DNA of 64,000 bases from JAAYUD01 sp963676865 (GTDB lineage Bacteria; Bacteroidota; Bacteroidia; Bacteroidales; Bacteroidaceae): contig CAXXSS010000001.1 of assembly GCA_963676865.2 (NCBI GenBank), forward strand, positions 2,418,001 to 2,482,000. The letters are read 5' to 3'. Within the stretch, counting starts at the first letter, position 1, and every line of letters begins with the position of its first letter. Of this stretch, positions 42,195 through 51,371 are shown piece after piece. Under the pieces are notes generated by a model, which worked only from the letters and a program-made list of their open reading frames with translations, searched no databases and was not told where the DNA came from. A program made the position numbers and the translations under genes.

Positions 42195-43453
42195 TTACCA
42201 GCCGGTCTGGTTCCAGCCTGCGTCAATATACCATTGAGTAGTAGTCTGAAAGTTCGTGTTCATACTTGTCTCCGAAGAGGAAGGTATATATCCTGATAAA
42301 CCGTAAGAACCATTCATTGAAATAGCATTGAATGCACCATTGGAATCACTCATATAATTGGTGGCTGTCGTTTGATATTTTATCACGCAGTTATCAAATG
42401 CTGTTTTCCATGCAGTATATTCTGAATTGCCACCCGTGAGCTGTTTAATAAGGCCTTCCAGGTCGTAAAAGTACTTATTGCGCAAAGGGGCGTAGTTAAA
42501 AATATTATTGGTGTTAATCATAGCCTTGTTCTTAATGTATGCGGGCAATATGTTTTTTGTTGCATTTGCCAGATTTTTCAATGCACTGCTTTTTATTAAG
42601 CTTATGGAGACACCTTCTGTCCAGTTTTCATTCGAACAATCTTTTGTTATATCGTATTTGTAATTATAATAATTATAATAGGCATTGGCTGTTTTATCGG
42701 CGTTATTGACCGCTGTTGCCGAGGAAGAAGTGGCAAACATGGCACGTACTACATCGGTGTAATAAGCTCCGGGACCCGGAATCTCAGTCGGTGAGCCGAT
42801 AAAGTAATCGGCATAATTCCGTAATTGGTACAAAGCCTCAATGGATGCCATATAGCATTCGTCGAAAAGAATATAATCGAAATGTAAGTTGGTGGTAGCC
42901 AATACTGATTGAAGTGCGAGGATGTTCAGATAATGATAAATACTACCGCCGTCTTGATCTATTCCGGCATATCGCGATATTATTTTGTAGGAGGATGTTT
43001 GAGGTATCCAGCCTAGCCCATGCGACCATAATACTAATCCATAGCTGTCTGCGGGTATGCCGAGAATGCCGTCGAAAAGACTGAGGTCATCACCGATTCG
43101 TCTGTTGAAGTCTGTTCCGGATAATTCTTTAATACCGTTTGTACAACTTTCCCGTTCTTGTTATCTAGCTTTATTAATTTGGGAGTGTCGTTGAAGGTAT
43201 CGATATATATTAAGAGGTTATTCTTGTTGGTATCAATACTTTTCATTCCTTCCGTCATCTCATCGATATCGCTTCCCGAGAGTGAACTTAAACTATTATC
43301 TGCCATCATATAGACCAAAACGGTTCGTTTGACAGATATATCCGGTTCATCATCATGGTTTGAACAACCGCCCAAAGTCAGAAGCGAAGCCAAGAAAAAT
43401 AACAGAACAGACAGTCTGTCAATTTTTAATTTGAATATGTCTATGTGTTTCAT
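42195..43453 (-). pseudogene. C11 (clostripain-type) cysteine protease, frameshifted
   Basis: A lipoprotein start (MKHIDIFKLKIDRL...LLTLGGCSNHDDE) reads through 'KRTVLVYMMADNSLSSLSGS' and DESVMTSVFSTAFSAYP, then hits a stop at 43034. The next frame continues without interruption: ADSYGLVLWSHGLGWIPQ, then 'LHFDYILFDECYMASIEALY', to 42195. The join falls at the run of three C (reverse strand; GGG at 43053-43055); one extra C restores a 420-codon frame. The catalytic histidine (WSHG) and cysteine (DECYM) lie after the shift, so the intact enzyme would be active. It could be a true mutation, phase variation or a sequencing error. It is 35 bp after the gene at 43489-43923. Confidence 0.88.
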
Positions 43454-43488
43454 CTCTTGGACGTTTAGTGAGTACGAAAACGGAGTTT

Positions 43489-43923
43489 CTATTCTACGGT
43501 AACACTTTCATCGCTCGTGTTGGCTGTCTTAATAAAATGGAACTGAGACGATGCAAGGTTTTGAATAGATACACTCTTGTCTTTTTTGTATATTTTGCGA
43601 AGTTTAGCTTCGGCTTTTTGTAATTTCTCTTTATCTTTTGCAAAGTATATCATGCAAGTTGTATGTTCTTGCTTCATGTTTTCATTCATGAAAGTCTTTA
43701 ATTGCTCGCTATAGGCAGGACGGTTTTTCAAAAAACCTTTAGAGTCGACAATTGCACTGTCGAGTTCTTGAATTTCTGTGAAATAAACCACCGTGTCCTT
43801 GAACGAAGCTGCAACACCGAAGCCAAAAACTTTATGCGAAGGTGCCTTGAAAAAAGGGAAAGAGAAAGCGGAGCATATCATGAATAGCAGAGCCGCCATT
43901 GTTATAACTTTGCAATATTTCAT
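43489..43923 (-). CDS. Exported protein of unknown function
   Basis: This 144-residue protein has an N-terminal signal or anchor (VITMAALLFMICSAFSFPFF) and an alpha/beta body with 'VVYFTEIQELDSAIVDSKGF', a helical lysine-rich part (KDKEKLQKAEAKLRKIYKK) and 'FHFIKTANTSDESVTVE' at the end. I do not recognise a named family. It is upstream of the frameshifted C11 protease gene in the same direction with a 35-bp gap and may be co-transcribed with it. Function cannot be read. Confidence 0.7.
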   Translation of the reverse strand: MKYCKVITMAALLFMICSAFSFPFFKAPSHKVFGFGVAASFKDTVVYFTEIQELDSAIVDSKGFLKNRPAYSEQLKTFMNENMKQEHTTCMIYFAKDKEKLQKAEAKLRKIYKKDKSVSIQNLASSQFHFIKTANTSDESVTVE

Positions 43924-44429
43924 ATTTATTCTATTTGTGAGACTGACAAAGATAAATAAAAAAAAACGGCTACCAATATGATAGCTGTTTTTATAACATT
44001 TATTTGAGTTTCACAAGGCTGTTCGTAGCAAAAAACATCAAAGCATCCTTCTCGAAGCATTTAAAACGCTCCTAAATCGTTTGATAATTTGTGGCTGACA
44101 CACCTCATTGTCCCATAAATAAGCTAAGATACAGTCTATTGCGGATCATTCGTCTTTCGGGAAGTCTGTAGAGGCGAATGTTCTTGAACATTCTGATACT
44201 TTCTTATCTCAACATCCTTTGCAGGGTATCACAGGGCACTCTTTTTGTTATCAATTCATCGCTCGGATGTAAGCCGAATAAGAGCAAGGCATAAATGAGT
44301 ATTGTGGATTTATAATGGTGATAAACACCAGCGCACTGTTATGAATGTTCATAACAGTGCGCTGATATCGAGCTGAAGGATATACTCTAAATTATTCCAA
44401 CAAACTTTCTTTTTACCTAAAAACCACTT
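43924..44429. other. Gene-free stretch between the exported protein and rpoD
   Basis: No credible gene is seen in these 506 bp. A large perfect palindrome lies at 44329-44364, and the rest is unremarkable. Confidence 0.6.
44329..44364. repeat. Perfect 17-bp inverted repeat downstream of rpoD
   Basis: CAGCGCACTGTTATGAA (44329-44345) is followed by TG and then its exact complement TTCATAACAGTGCGCTG (44348-44364). It lies 66-101 bp after the rpoD stop on the rpoD strand. A U tract is absent, so it does not look like a standard terminator. It could form a stable RNA hairpin or bind a dimeric protein. Confidence 0.8.
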
Positions 44430-45290
44430 TTATCCTAAGTATGACTTTAGTAACTTGCAGCGAGTACTAGTACGTAACCGTCTAATCGCTTTCTCTTTAA
44501 TTTGGCGAACACGTTCTCGTGTCAAACCGAATTTGTCACCGATTTCTTCAAGTGTCATTTCCTGTTGTCCTATTCCAAAAAACATTTGTATAATGTCTTT
44601 CTCTCTTTCACTCAGTGTAGAAAGGGCACGGTCTATTTCTTTGGAAAGCGACTCGTTTACCAATTCTCTATCGGCCATAGGCGAATCATCGTTTACCAAA
44701 ACGTCTAGCAGACTATTGTCTTCGCCTTCGACAAATGGAGCATCTACCGAAATATGGCGTCCCGATACTTTCAGTGTATCCGATACTTTGTCGACCGGTA
44801 TATCCAACTCTCCTGCAAGCTCCTCCGGTGATGGGCGGCGCTCATTTTCCTGTTCGAATTTCGATAGCGCTTTGCTGATCTTATTGAGTGAACCTACTTG
44901 GTTGAGTGGAAGGCGTACAATACGTGACTGTTCGGCCAATGCTTGCAAAATGGATTGACGGATCCACCATACGGCATAACTGATAAACTTGAAACCACGC
45001 GTCTCATCGAATTTCTCAGCAGCTTTGATCAAACCCAGATTGCCTTCGTTTATTAAGTCGGGTAGGCTTAAACCTTGGTTTTGGTACTGTTTGGCTACGG
45101 AAACTACAAATCGAAGGTTGGCACGTGTGAGTTTCTCTAGTGCTCTACGGTCTCCTTTTCTGATACGTTGAGCGAGTTCTACCTCTTCTTCTACAGTAAT
45201 TAGGTCTTCACGTCCTATTTCCTGTAGATATTTGTCAAGAGAAGCACTCTCTCGGTTCGTAATACTTTTAGTAATTTTAAGTTGTCTCAT
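44430..45290 (-). CDS. rpoD: Primary sigma factor (RpoD/SigA, short Bacteroidetes type)
   Basis: This 286-residue RNA polymerase sigma factor lacks the long region 1.1 and non-conserved region of E. coli RpoD, as in Bacteroidetes. Region 1.2 has 'DKYLQEIGREDLITVEEEVE'. Region 2 has LTRANLRFVVSVAKQYQNQG and the -10-recognising 'FDETRGFKFISYAVWWIRQS'. Region 4 has 'EIGDKFGLTRERVRQIKEKA', the -35/-33 helix-turn-helix. A TACTTTTG -7-like box on its own strand lies about 26-33 bp upstream (45316-45323). This factor presumably reads the TTTG/TAnnTTTG promoters found across the window. Confidence 0.95.
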   Translation of the reverse strand: MRQLKITKSITNRESASLDKYLQEIGREDLITVEEEVELAQRIRKGDRRALEKLTRANLRFVVSVAKQYQNQGLSLPDLINEGNLGLIKAAEKFDETRGFKFISYAVWWIRQSILQALAEQSRIVRLPLNQVGSLNKISKALSKFEQENERRPSPEELAGELDIPVDKVSDTLKVSGRHISVDAPFVEGEDNSLLDVLVNDDSPMADRELVNESLSKEIDRALSTLSEREKDIIQMFFGIGQQEMTLEEIGDKFGLTRERVRQIKEKAIRRLRTSTRCKLLKSYLG

Positions 45291-45357
45291 CTACGAATCT
45301 ATTTTTTTTAGCGCGCAAAAGTACAAAAAATCTTTTGAGCGTTTGTTATGAAAACAA

Positions 45358-45393
45358 ATAAAGCACCGATATTGTTTAGTATAGGTGCTTTAT
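45358..45393 (-). terminator. Terminator after the HtrA protease gene
   Basis: ATAAAGCACC (45358-45367) pairs with GGTGCTTTAT (45384-45393). On the reverse strand the hairpin is followed by TTTGTTTTC, ending the HtrA transcript upstream of rpoD. Confidence 0.75.
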
Positions 45394-45429
45394 TTAGGTT
45401 ATATTAAACCTTTCGTTAAAAAAAGGTTC

Positions 45430-47025
45430 TCATCGACGGTGGTTGCGGTTTTTATTGTTCCCCGTACTGCTGTCGTTGTTACTGTTTGTACCGTTGTTGT
45501 TACCATCAGATAGATCGACTGCATAATTTGAACGTTTACCGCTTTGGAACATACCACTCATAAACAATACTTGCTCGGGTGATTTGGTTGCAGAGTTGAA
45601 CGCATTTTCAAATTCGCTAAGAGAATGAACTTCTTCGCCATTCACTTTGATAATGATGTAGCCTTTGCGAACTCCTGCATCCATCATCTTGCCTTTTGTT
45701 ACTCCGGTAACTTCTATGCCGTAGGAAATTCCTAATTGTTTCTTCAATGATTCGGGAACTTCACGGAATGCGGCGCCAAGAATATCTAATCCTTCATTTT
45801 TGACCAGTTTGGTATTGCCTTGCTGGTTCTTTAGCAGTAAACTGATTACTTTCTCTTTCTTGTCACGCATTACTTTTACTTTGATCGTTTGTCCCGGACG
45901 GAACTTGGCAAGTGCACCTTGTAGATCAGCCATTTTGTGAATAGGGGTATCATTAAGGCCAATAATAACGTCGTTCTCTTTTAAATCGGAACTTGCAGCC
46001 GAGCCTCCGTCTCTGATTTTGGATATAAGTACTCCGTCTACCACTCCAAGTTCTTTCATTTTGGTCTGTAGCTTATTCAGTGCATCGTCGTCTTCTGCAT
46101 TTTGTTGTGCATCAGGAAGTGATGTTCCGTCTATACCTAACATCGCACGCTGAACAGCGCCATATTCTTTTAAGTCTGTCATTATTTTCTTCATGATGTT
46201 TGAAGGGATGGCAAAACCATAGCCGATGTTGGTTCCTGTCGGTGAGGTGAGTACAGCATTGATTCCAACCAATTCGCCTCTTACATTGACGAGGGCACCT
46301 CCACTGTTGCCTTGATTTATAGCTGCGTCGGTCTGAATAAAAGATTCAACCCCGCTTACTCCATAAGTACCCAATGTGCGAGCTTTGGCACTTACGATAC
46401 CTGCTGTTACGGTCGAAGAAAGATTAAAGGGGTTGCCGACAGCGATGACCCATTCGCCGACTTTCAATGCGTCGGAATCTCCAACAGGCAGAGTAGGGAA
46501 GTCGTTGCCTGTTATTTTTATTAAAGCTAAATCGGCGCTTTTGTCTGTTCCAATTACACGCCCTTTGAAACTGCGGTTGTCGTTCAGGGTGACTTCTATT
46601 TCGTCAGCACCTTCAACGACATGGTTGTTGGTTACGATATATCCGTCTTCGGAAATAATAACTCCCGATCCGATACCAACCTGAGGTTGAGTTCTCATTT
46701 GGCGTTTGCCATTACCGCCTCTACCACCAAAAAAATCGTCAAAAAGGCCTCCGAAAGGATCGTCTTCAACCGTTACTACTTTTGAAGCTTGAGTAGAACG
46801 TATATGAACTACCGCGTGAACGGCCAATTCTGATGCTTTAGTCAAGTCTACCGGCTGAGTTACCGCATCCGAAATAACAGAACGGGCATTCTGCTTGAAT
46901 ATTTCACTAAATGTTGCTTTGTTTTTCTCCGGCATAGATGTGTTGTCTGCCGTCATTGCAACTGCACTAGTTGTGATCATTGCAACCATACTCAATCCAA
47001 AAATGATTTTCTTAGTCTGTTTCAT
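45430..47025 (-). CDS. Periplasmic Deg/HtrA serine protease
   Basis: This 531-residue protease/chaperone degrades misfolded envelope proteins. It has a signal peptide (KKIIFGLSMVAMITTSAVA). The trypsin-like domain has all three catalytic residues: His in IVTNNHVVEGADE, Asp in DKSADLALIKI and Ser in QGNSGGALVNVRG. Two PDZ domains follow, the first around 'GVLISKIRDGGSAASSDLKE' and the second around YGIEVTGVTKGKMMDAGV. The C-terminus is low complexity in Asn/Ser/Gly and ends NKNRNHRR. It is the DegP/DegQ type. It differs from the window's other trypsin-fold protein, at 32.4 kb, which has lost its catalytic residues. Confidence 0.93.
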   Translation of the reverse strand: MKQTKKIIFGLSMVAMITTSAVAMTADNTSMPEKNKATFSEIFKQNARSVISDAVTQPVDLTKASELAVHAVVHIRSTQASKVVTVEDDPFGGLFDDFFGGRGGNGKRQMRTQPQVGIGSGVIISEDGYIVTNNHVVEGADEIEVTLNDNRSFKGRVIGTDKSADLALIKITGNDFPTLPVGDSDALKVGEWVIAVGNPFNLSSTVTAGIVSAKARTLGTYGVSGVESFIQTDAAINQGNSGGALVNVRGELVGINAVLTSPTGTNIGYGFAIPSNIMKKIMTDLKEYGAVQRAMLGIDGTSLPDAQQNAEDDDALNKLQTKMKELGVVDGVLISKIRDGGSAASSDLKENDVIIGLNDTPIHKMADLQGALAKFRPGQTIKVKVMRDKKEKVISLLLKNQQGNTKLVKNEGLDILGAAFREVPESLKKQLGISYGIEVTGVTKGKMMDAGVRKGYIIIKVNGEEVHSLSEFENAFNSATKSPEQVLFMSGMFQSGKRSNYAVDLSDGNNNGTNSNNDSSTGNNKNRNHRR

Positions 47026-47266
47026 AACAATTCTAATATCAATTTAATTCGTTAATTGTCTATTCAGGTTTAACATTTCGACGTTAAAATAACAACAAAA
47101 AAATATCATTTATCTCACTCTTACCGATTATTTTTTCTCTTTTAACGTACTATGTTCCAACTTAACAGCGCTTAACGGCCTAACCTCTTGTTTTATATAT
47201 TTGATATATTATTATGTCTTGTATTTGAGGGCCGTTTGTCATTATTACGGATTTTGTAGACTAAAT

Positions 47267-47297
47267 TTTGGTTTTACAGAATAAACAATTATCTTTG
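47267..47297 (+). promoter_or_regulatory. Bacteroides-type promoter of the AraC-family gene
   Basis: TTTG at 47267-47270, a 19-bp spacer and TATCTTTG at 47290-47297 are an exact -33/-7 match with a leader of about 25 nt. The remainder of the 303-bp divergent gap (47026-47328) must also hold the htrA promoter, but I see no clear box for it. Confidence 0.7.
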
Positions 47298-47328
47298 TTC
47301 AACCTAATCGCGACTTAAATTAATAAAT

Positions 47329-48225
47329 ATGGGAACTGCTGCTAGCCTAGAAAGTATTATTCATGAGATCACTCCTCTGTCGGATAAAGATTGCTTCTAT
47401 ATAGCCGATAGACATAAAACGGAATTTACTTATCCTATTCACAGTCATGCTGAATTTGAGTTGAACTTTTGTGCCAATGTCGCAGGAGTGCGCCGTGTGG
47501 TGGGCGATTGTGCGGAAGTTGTCGGAGATTATGATCTAGTATTGATTACGGGAAAAGAGTTGGAGCATGTGTGGGAGCAACACGAATGTCATTCGAATGA
47601 CATTCGGGAGATTACCATTCAATTTTCGAGTGATTTGTTCGATAGCGTTCTTGGCAAAAATCAATTTGCTTCTATCAGGTTGATGCTCGAAAAGGCTCAA
47701 GTCGGTTTATCTTTTCCTATGAAAGCAATTATGAGGGTCTATCCACTACTTGACGATCTGGCTACCGAGAAAATGCGTTTCTCGGCTTTTCTTAAGTTTA
47801 TGACTATCTTGTACGAGCTGTCTTTATTCAATGATGAAGCCCGTAGCCTTTCAAGCTCTTCGTTTGCCAAAATTAGTATTCATTCTGATAGTCGGCGAGT
47901 GGAGAAGGTGAAAGAATACATCAATCAATACTACAAAGAAGAGGTGCGTTTGAATAAGCTGGCCGATTTGGTGGGGATGGCTCCTGTCTCTTTCAGTCGC
48001 TTTTTCAAATTGCGAACAGGCAAAAATCTCTCGGAGTATGTTATCGACATACGTTTGGGGTTTGCTTCTCGCTTATTGGTAGATTCTACCATGTCTGTTG
48101 CTGAAATATGTTATGAATGTGGCTTCAATAATCTGTCTAATTTCAATCGAATATTCAAGAAGAATAAAGACTGTTCTCCTAAAGAATTTAGAGAAAGTTA
48201 TCGTAAAAATAAAATCCTTATTTGA
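47329..48225 (+). CDS. AraC-family transcriptional regulator
   Basis: This 298-residue regulator has an N-terminal cupin-like sensor domain ('HSHAEFELNFCANVAGVRRV', 'HVWEQHECHSNDIREITIQF') and a C-terminal AraC helix-turn-helix pair: first helix-turn-helix 'VRLNKLADLVGMAPVSFSRFFK', second 'TMSVAEICYECGFNNLSNFN', ending 'FKKNKDCSPKEFRESYRK'. It is probably a ligand-responsive activator of carbohydrate or envelope genes. The neighbouring HtrA gene is divergent, so it is a possible target. The gene-free stretch downstream is 0.95 kb. Confidence 0.92.
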   Translation: MGTAASLESIIHEITPLSDKDCFYIADRHKTEFTYPIHSHAEFELNFCANVAGVRRVVGDCAEVVGDYDLVLITGKELEHVWEQHECHSNDIREITIQFSSDLFDSVLGKNQFASIRLMLEKAQVGLSFPMKAIMRVYPLLDDLATEKMRFSAFLKFMTILYELSLFNDEARSLSSSSFAKISIHSDSRRVEKVKEYINQYYKEEVRLNKLADLVGMAPVSFSRFFKLRTGKNLSEYVIDIRLGFASRLLVDSTMSVAEICYECGFNNLSNFNRIFKKNKDCSPKEFRESYRKNKILI

Positions 48226-48450
48226 TTTGTAACAGTTGTATGTATCCTTTTTGATCGATCTCTATTTGTAGAAATAATAGGGCTGGACTTTGCGTCTGAA
48301 GTGGAGCTTTTCACTCAAAGCTACCTAATGCTGTAACAGCGATTTGGAGTAGTTAGGCATCTGCAAAATCTAATGGGGATAAGTAACATGTAATGAATAA
48401 GTTGACGAGTATTTATTCAGAACGTCACAGCCTTGTAAGTATAAGATAGA

Positions 48451-48541
48451 AGTATCACACGAGTGCGACAGTCGTCTCACAGCTGTGCGACAAGTGTCTC
48501 ACACGTGTGATACACATGTCGCACACGTGTGATACTTACGT
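48451..48541. repeat. Four-box palindrome array with 22-bp period (CACACGTGTG type)
   Basis: Boxes start at 48456, 48478, 48500 and 48522, again exactly 22 bp apart: CACACGAGTG, CACAGCTGTG, CACACGTGTG and CACACGTGTG. The 12-bp linkers are CGACAGTCGTCT, CGACAAGTGTCT and ATACACATGTCG. The flanks AGTAT and ATACT are complementary, and the outer parts form an imperfect inverted repeat. Sequence differs from the CACATATGTG array but the architecture (four 10-bp dyads, 12-bp linkers) is the same. Confidence 0.8.
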
Positions 48542-48837
48542 TCCTTACTTATAAACTTAACTTTTGATAGCCAACTTGTGAGGGCAATCAATTGAAGCCG
48601 TTAGGATATGCTCGTTTTGAAAGAAGGACAGGGGTCGTATAATGTGTACGGATGTCGAACGTGACAATGATGAAGTTCAAAGAAGTGTGCGGGGAATTTA
48701 AAAAGGGATTGATGCTGACGAGGCAAATTTAAATGCTGTTTTCGAGAGATTATCGCATTTGCATGCCCGACAACTTTCCTCGGGTACGAGGTACTTATAA
48801 AAAAGAGATAGGCCCGTTTATCTACAAACAGGGCTCA

Positions 48838-49013
48838 CAGCTATCTGTAGGCTGTTGTTTAGATTCGTTCTAAGCAAAGGTCTGCTGAAAATAAGGGCCC
48901 TGCAATATGCTGTTGGGCCGATTTTGGGCTTTCTTTTCGCTGGCGTTGTATACGGTGCATCGTTAACCATCTGAATGGTAGTGCCGTATGGTGTCATACG
49001 GAGGTGGCAAAGG
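48838..49013 (-). repeat. Dispersed 176-bp block, copy 2 (inverted)
   Basis: Reverse complement matches 6528-6703 over the full 176 bp, at roughly four bases in five. Here the reverse strand has a longer open frame, with 'DAPYTTPAKRKPKIGPT' uninterrupted, whereas copy 1 has a stop in the equivalent frame. The conserved pieces are those named for copy 1. Confidence 0.75.
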
Positions 49014-49122
49014 TTCTTTGCGATAAACTTTTTGTAAATATATCAACCCTAAGGATTTGTTGTTTCCTCAGAATTTACTGGTGAGCCCCAAGAAGTCGAG
49101 AGTAAGTGTGTGGTATAGAGAT

Positions 49123-49153
49123 AAAAAAAGAGACATACCAAAAGGTATGTCTC
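49123..49153 (-). terminator. Terminator of the Ala-rich lipoprotein gene
   Basis: GAGACATACC (49130-49139) pairs with GGTATGTCTC (49144-49153) around a 4-nt loop. On the reverse strand it is followed by a run of seven T (49123-49129 on the + strand as A). Confidence 0.88.
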
Positions 49154-49177
49154 CATTTCTTTTCTATTCGTGCTTGC

Positions 49178-49402
49178 TTATTTTGCAGGAGCAGCAGCAG
49201 GAGTTGCAGCAGGAGCAGCAGCTGTAGAATCAGTTGCAGCTGTAGAATCAGTTGCAGCGCTATCAGGAGTTGCCATTTGAGCAGCAGAATCAGCTGCTAA
49301 GCTGTCAGTAGCTGCTTTTTCAGCGTCAGCTTTTTTGTTACCACAAGATGCAAGTGCTACAGTAGCCAAAGCTACAACGAATAAGAATGCTAATTTTTTC
49401 AT
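49178..49402 (-). CDS. Small Ala/Asp/Thr-rich lipoprotein
   Basis: From the ATG at 49402 this is a 74-residue protein with a lipoprotein signal (MKKLAFLFVVALATVALASC, lipobox ALASC). The mature part is low complexity, mainly Ala, Asp, Ser, Thr and Pro, with repeated (A)TDST and APAA units and no fold-forming sequence. It is likely anchored in the membrane as a spacer-like or unstructured lipoprotein. The ATG at 49432 would add ten residues ahead of the signal and is less likely. A clear terminator follows. Function is unknown. Confidence 0.75.
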   Translation of the reverse strand: MKKLAFLFVVALATVALASCGNKKADAEKAATDSLAADSAAQMATPDSAATDSTAATDSTAAAPAATPAAAPAK

Positions 49403-49589
49403 TTTTCTTTGCTTTTTAAAATTGTAATACAATTAATTTTGCTTATTAAAACGGTACAAATTTACAGCCTTTTTGGATAGGCTGTTCTTTTTTTGATGAA
49501 TATTTTTTGGTATTAAAGCATTTTTAACAGAACGCTTTCGCCAAATTATTAGCCTATTTGAAACGACTATATTTAAAATGTACTGTCTT

Positions 49590-51287
49590 TTATTTCTTTA
49601 CTGATATGGAATCTTGATCGGAAGCTATATTATTATATAAGTAGCGTTTGATCTTCCGCGTAGGAGTTCGAATAAATTCTGTAGGGTATAACTGTATTTG
49701 ACTAACTTTCTCGTATGCTGCTACTTGACTGTTCAGATTCTTCAAATTTTCGTCCATGATCGTTTTTAGTATATCCGGATGATTCAGATCTAGAGCTTCG
49801 AGTTGTTCGCTGTCCGGGTTGACGAGTGCTACGAGTTTTTTGTCGCGTTCGATGACCAAACTTTCGTGGACGAATGGCATATTGTTGAGTATCGATTCAA
49901 TTTCTTCAGGGAAGATGTTTTGTCCGCTGGCGGAAAGTATCATTGTTTTAATACGTCCTCTTAAGAAAATGTTGCCGTAGGCATCGACTGTTCCCAAATC
50001 GCCGGTACGCAACCAGCCATCTTCGGTAAAAGATTCTTTTGTCGCGTCTGCATTCTTATAATATCCGCTCATCACATTTTCTCCTTTAACTTGTATTTCT
50101 CCAAGTTTGGCTTCAGGGTTTTCTTTCCAAACTCTGATTTGCATAATGTCGAGTATCTTGCCTGATGAAGTGGGGATAAACTCGTTCCATGGTGCGTAGC
50201 TGATGAGTGGTCCGCATTCTGTCATACCGTATCCAATGGTGAAAGGAAAATGTATGCGGTGGAAGAATTCTTCAACTTCGGGATTCATTGCTGCACCACC
50301 GATGATGATCTCTTTGAATTCGCCTCCTAAAGCATCCATTAGTTTTTTACGTATTTGACCGTATATTTGAGCATCTAGAAGAGGAATGCTCAATGCCCAT
50401 TTCATGCTTTTCTTATTAATAAGGGGCTGAATAATGTTTTTATATATTTTTTCTATGACTAAGGGAACCGATATAATAAGGTTTGGCTTTATTTCGTTGA
50501 AAGCTTTTGTTACAATTTTAGGTGATGGTATTTTGCCGAGTAAAGTAATGTGAGTCCCTACGGCCGTTGCCGTCAAAAAGTCAAAAGCGCATCCGTAAGC
50601 GTGTGCTAATGGTAGAAAAGCAAGTACCCGTTCGCCTTTTTTGAGCAGTTCGGTACGGATACCGAAGGTGACATTGCCCGCCAGACTGTTGCCCGAGAGC
50701 ATAACTCCCTTGCTGAAACCTGTTGTCCCAGAAGTATAATTAATCAACATTAGCTGATCATTGGATATTGATTTGTACTGTACATTTTCACTATGGAAAC
50801 CTTTCGGATAAGCTTTTCTCATGTGATTTCGGATATACTTCATTAACTTCTGAATTGTTTCACCGTCTCGTTGATACAGGCAGCGATAATCTGTGAGCGA
50901 GAAAGCCCCTCGTATACCGTCCATCTTGCTTTCTTCGAGGGATTCCCAAATAGAATCACTTGTGAAGAGAAAGACTGATTCGGAATGTTCAATGATATAA
51001 TGTACGTCATTTGGATTGAAATCTTGTAAAATAGGCACAATGACGCACCCGTAGGTAATCGTAGCCAAATAAGCAATGCACCAGCGAGAACAATTTTTCC
51101 CGATGAGCGCAATGCGGTCCCCGGGTTGCAATCTGCAATGATCAAATAGTAAATGAAGACGTGCTATTTGTTCGGCTACTTCGCCATAGGTAAAAGAAGT
51201 GGATTCGCCGTAATCGGTATAACATGGAAGGTTCCAATTCTCGCGGAAACTGTTTTCGTACAGTTTGATGAAATTATCTTTTATCAT
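49590..51287 (-). CDS. AMP-dependent acyl-CoA ligase (long-chain fatty acid type)
   Basis: This 565-residue adenylate-forming enzyme activates fatty acids with ATP and CoA. The P-loop-like motif is LINYTSGTTGFSKGVMLSG near 182-200, with 'IGYGMTECGPLISYAP' (A5) near 361 and 'DGWLRTGDLGTVDAYGN' (A7) near 425. The Lys-bearing A10 motif is 'FIRTPTRKIKRYLYN' at the C-terminus. It is likely cytoplasmic or membrane-associated and makes acyl-CoA for membrane lipids. It is divergent from mtaB. Confidence 0.9.
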   Translation of the reverse strand: MIKDNFIKLYENSFRENWNLPCYTDYGESTSFTYGEVAEQIARLHLLFDHCRLQPGDRIALIGKNCSRWCIAYLATITYGCVIVPILQDFNPNDVHYIIEHSESVFLFTSDSIWESLEESKMDGIRGAFSLTDYRCLYQRDGETIQKLMKYIRNHMRKAYPKGFHSENVQYKSISNDQLMLINYTSGTTGFSKGVMLSGNSLAGNVTFGIRTELLKKGERVLAFLPLAHAYGCAFDFLTATAVGTHITLLGKIPSPKIVTKAFNEIKPNLIISVPLVIEKIYKNIIQPLINKKSMKWALSIPLLDAQIYGQIRKKLMDALGGEFKEIIIGGAAMNPEVEEFFHRIHFPFTIGYGMTECGPLISYAPWNEFIPTSSGKILDIMQIRVWKENPEAKLGEIQVKGENVMSGYYKNADATKESFTEDGWLRTGDLGTVDAYGNIFLRGRIKTMILSASGQNIFPEEIESILNNMPFVHESLVIERDKKLVALVNPDSEQLEALDLNHPDILKTIMDENLKNLNSQVAAYEKVSQIQLYPTEFIRTPTRKIKRYLYNNIASDQDSISVKK

Positions 51288-51371
51288 TTGTTAGTCAATA
51301 ATTTCTGCAAAAATAACATTAAAGTTTTATATTTCGTGTAAGTTAAGCTGTAAATGTGTAACTTTGCAGCC

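Larger units (their letters stand above)
48226..49122. other. Gene-free stretch with inverted repeat element
   Basis: About 0.9 kb without a credible gene. It holds a CACACGTGTG-type array (48451-48541), 0.3 kb of unannotated sequence, and the reverse-oriented 176-bp block (48838-49013). Read on the reverse strand the order is block then array, the same order as at 6528-7287. Confidence 0.7.

Noticed and set aside
43034..43453. Two separate genes in place of one frameshifted C11 protease
   Set aside because: The two frames join at a C run with family motifs in the correct order across the break, and one base restores a 420-codon frame, so a broken single gene is the better reading.
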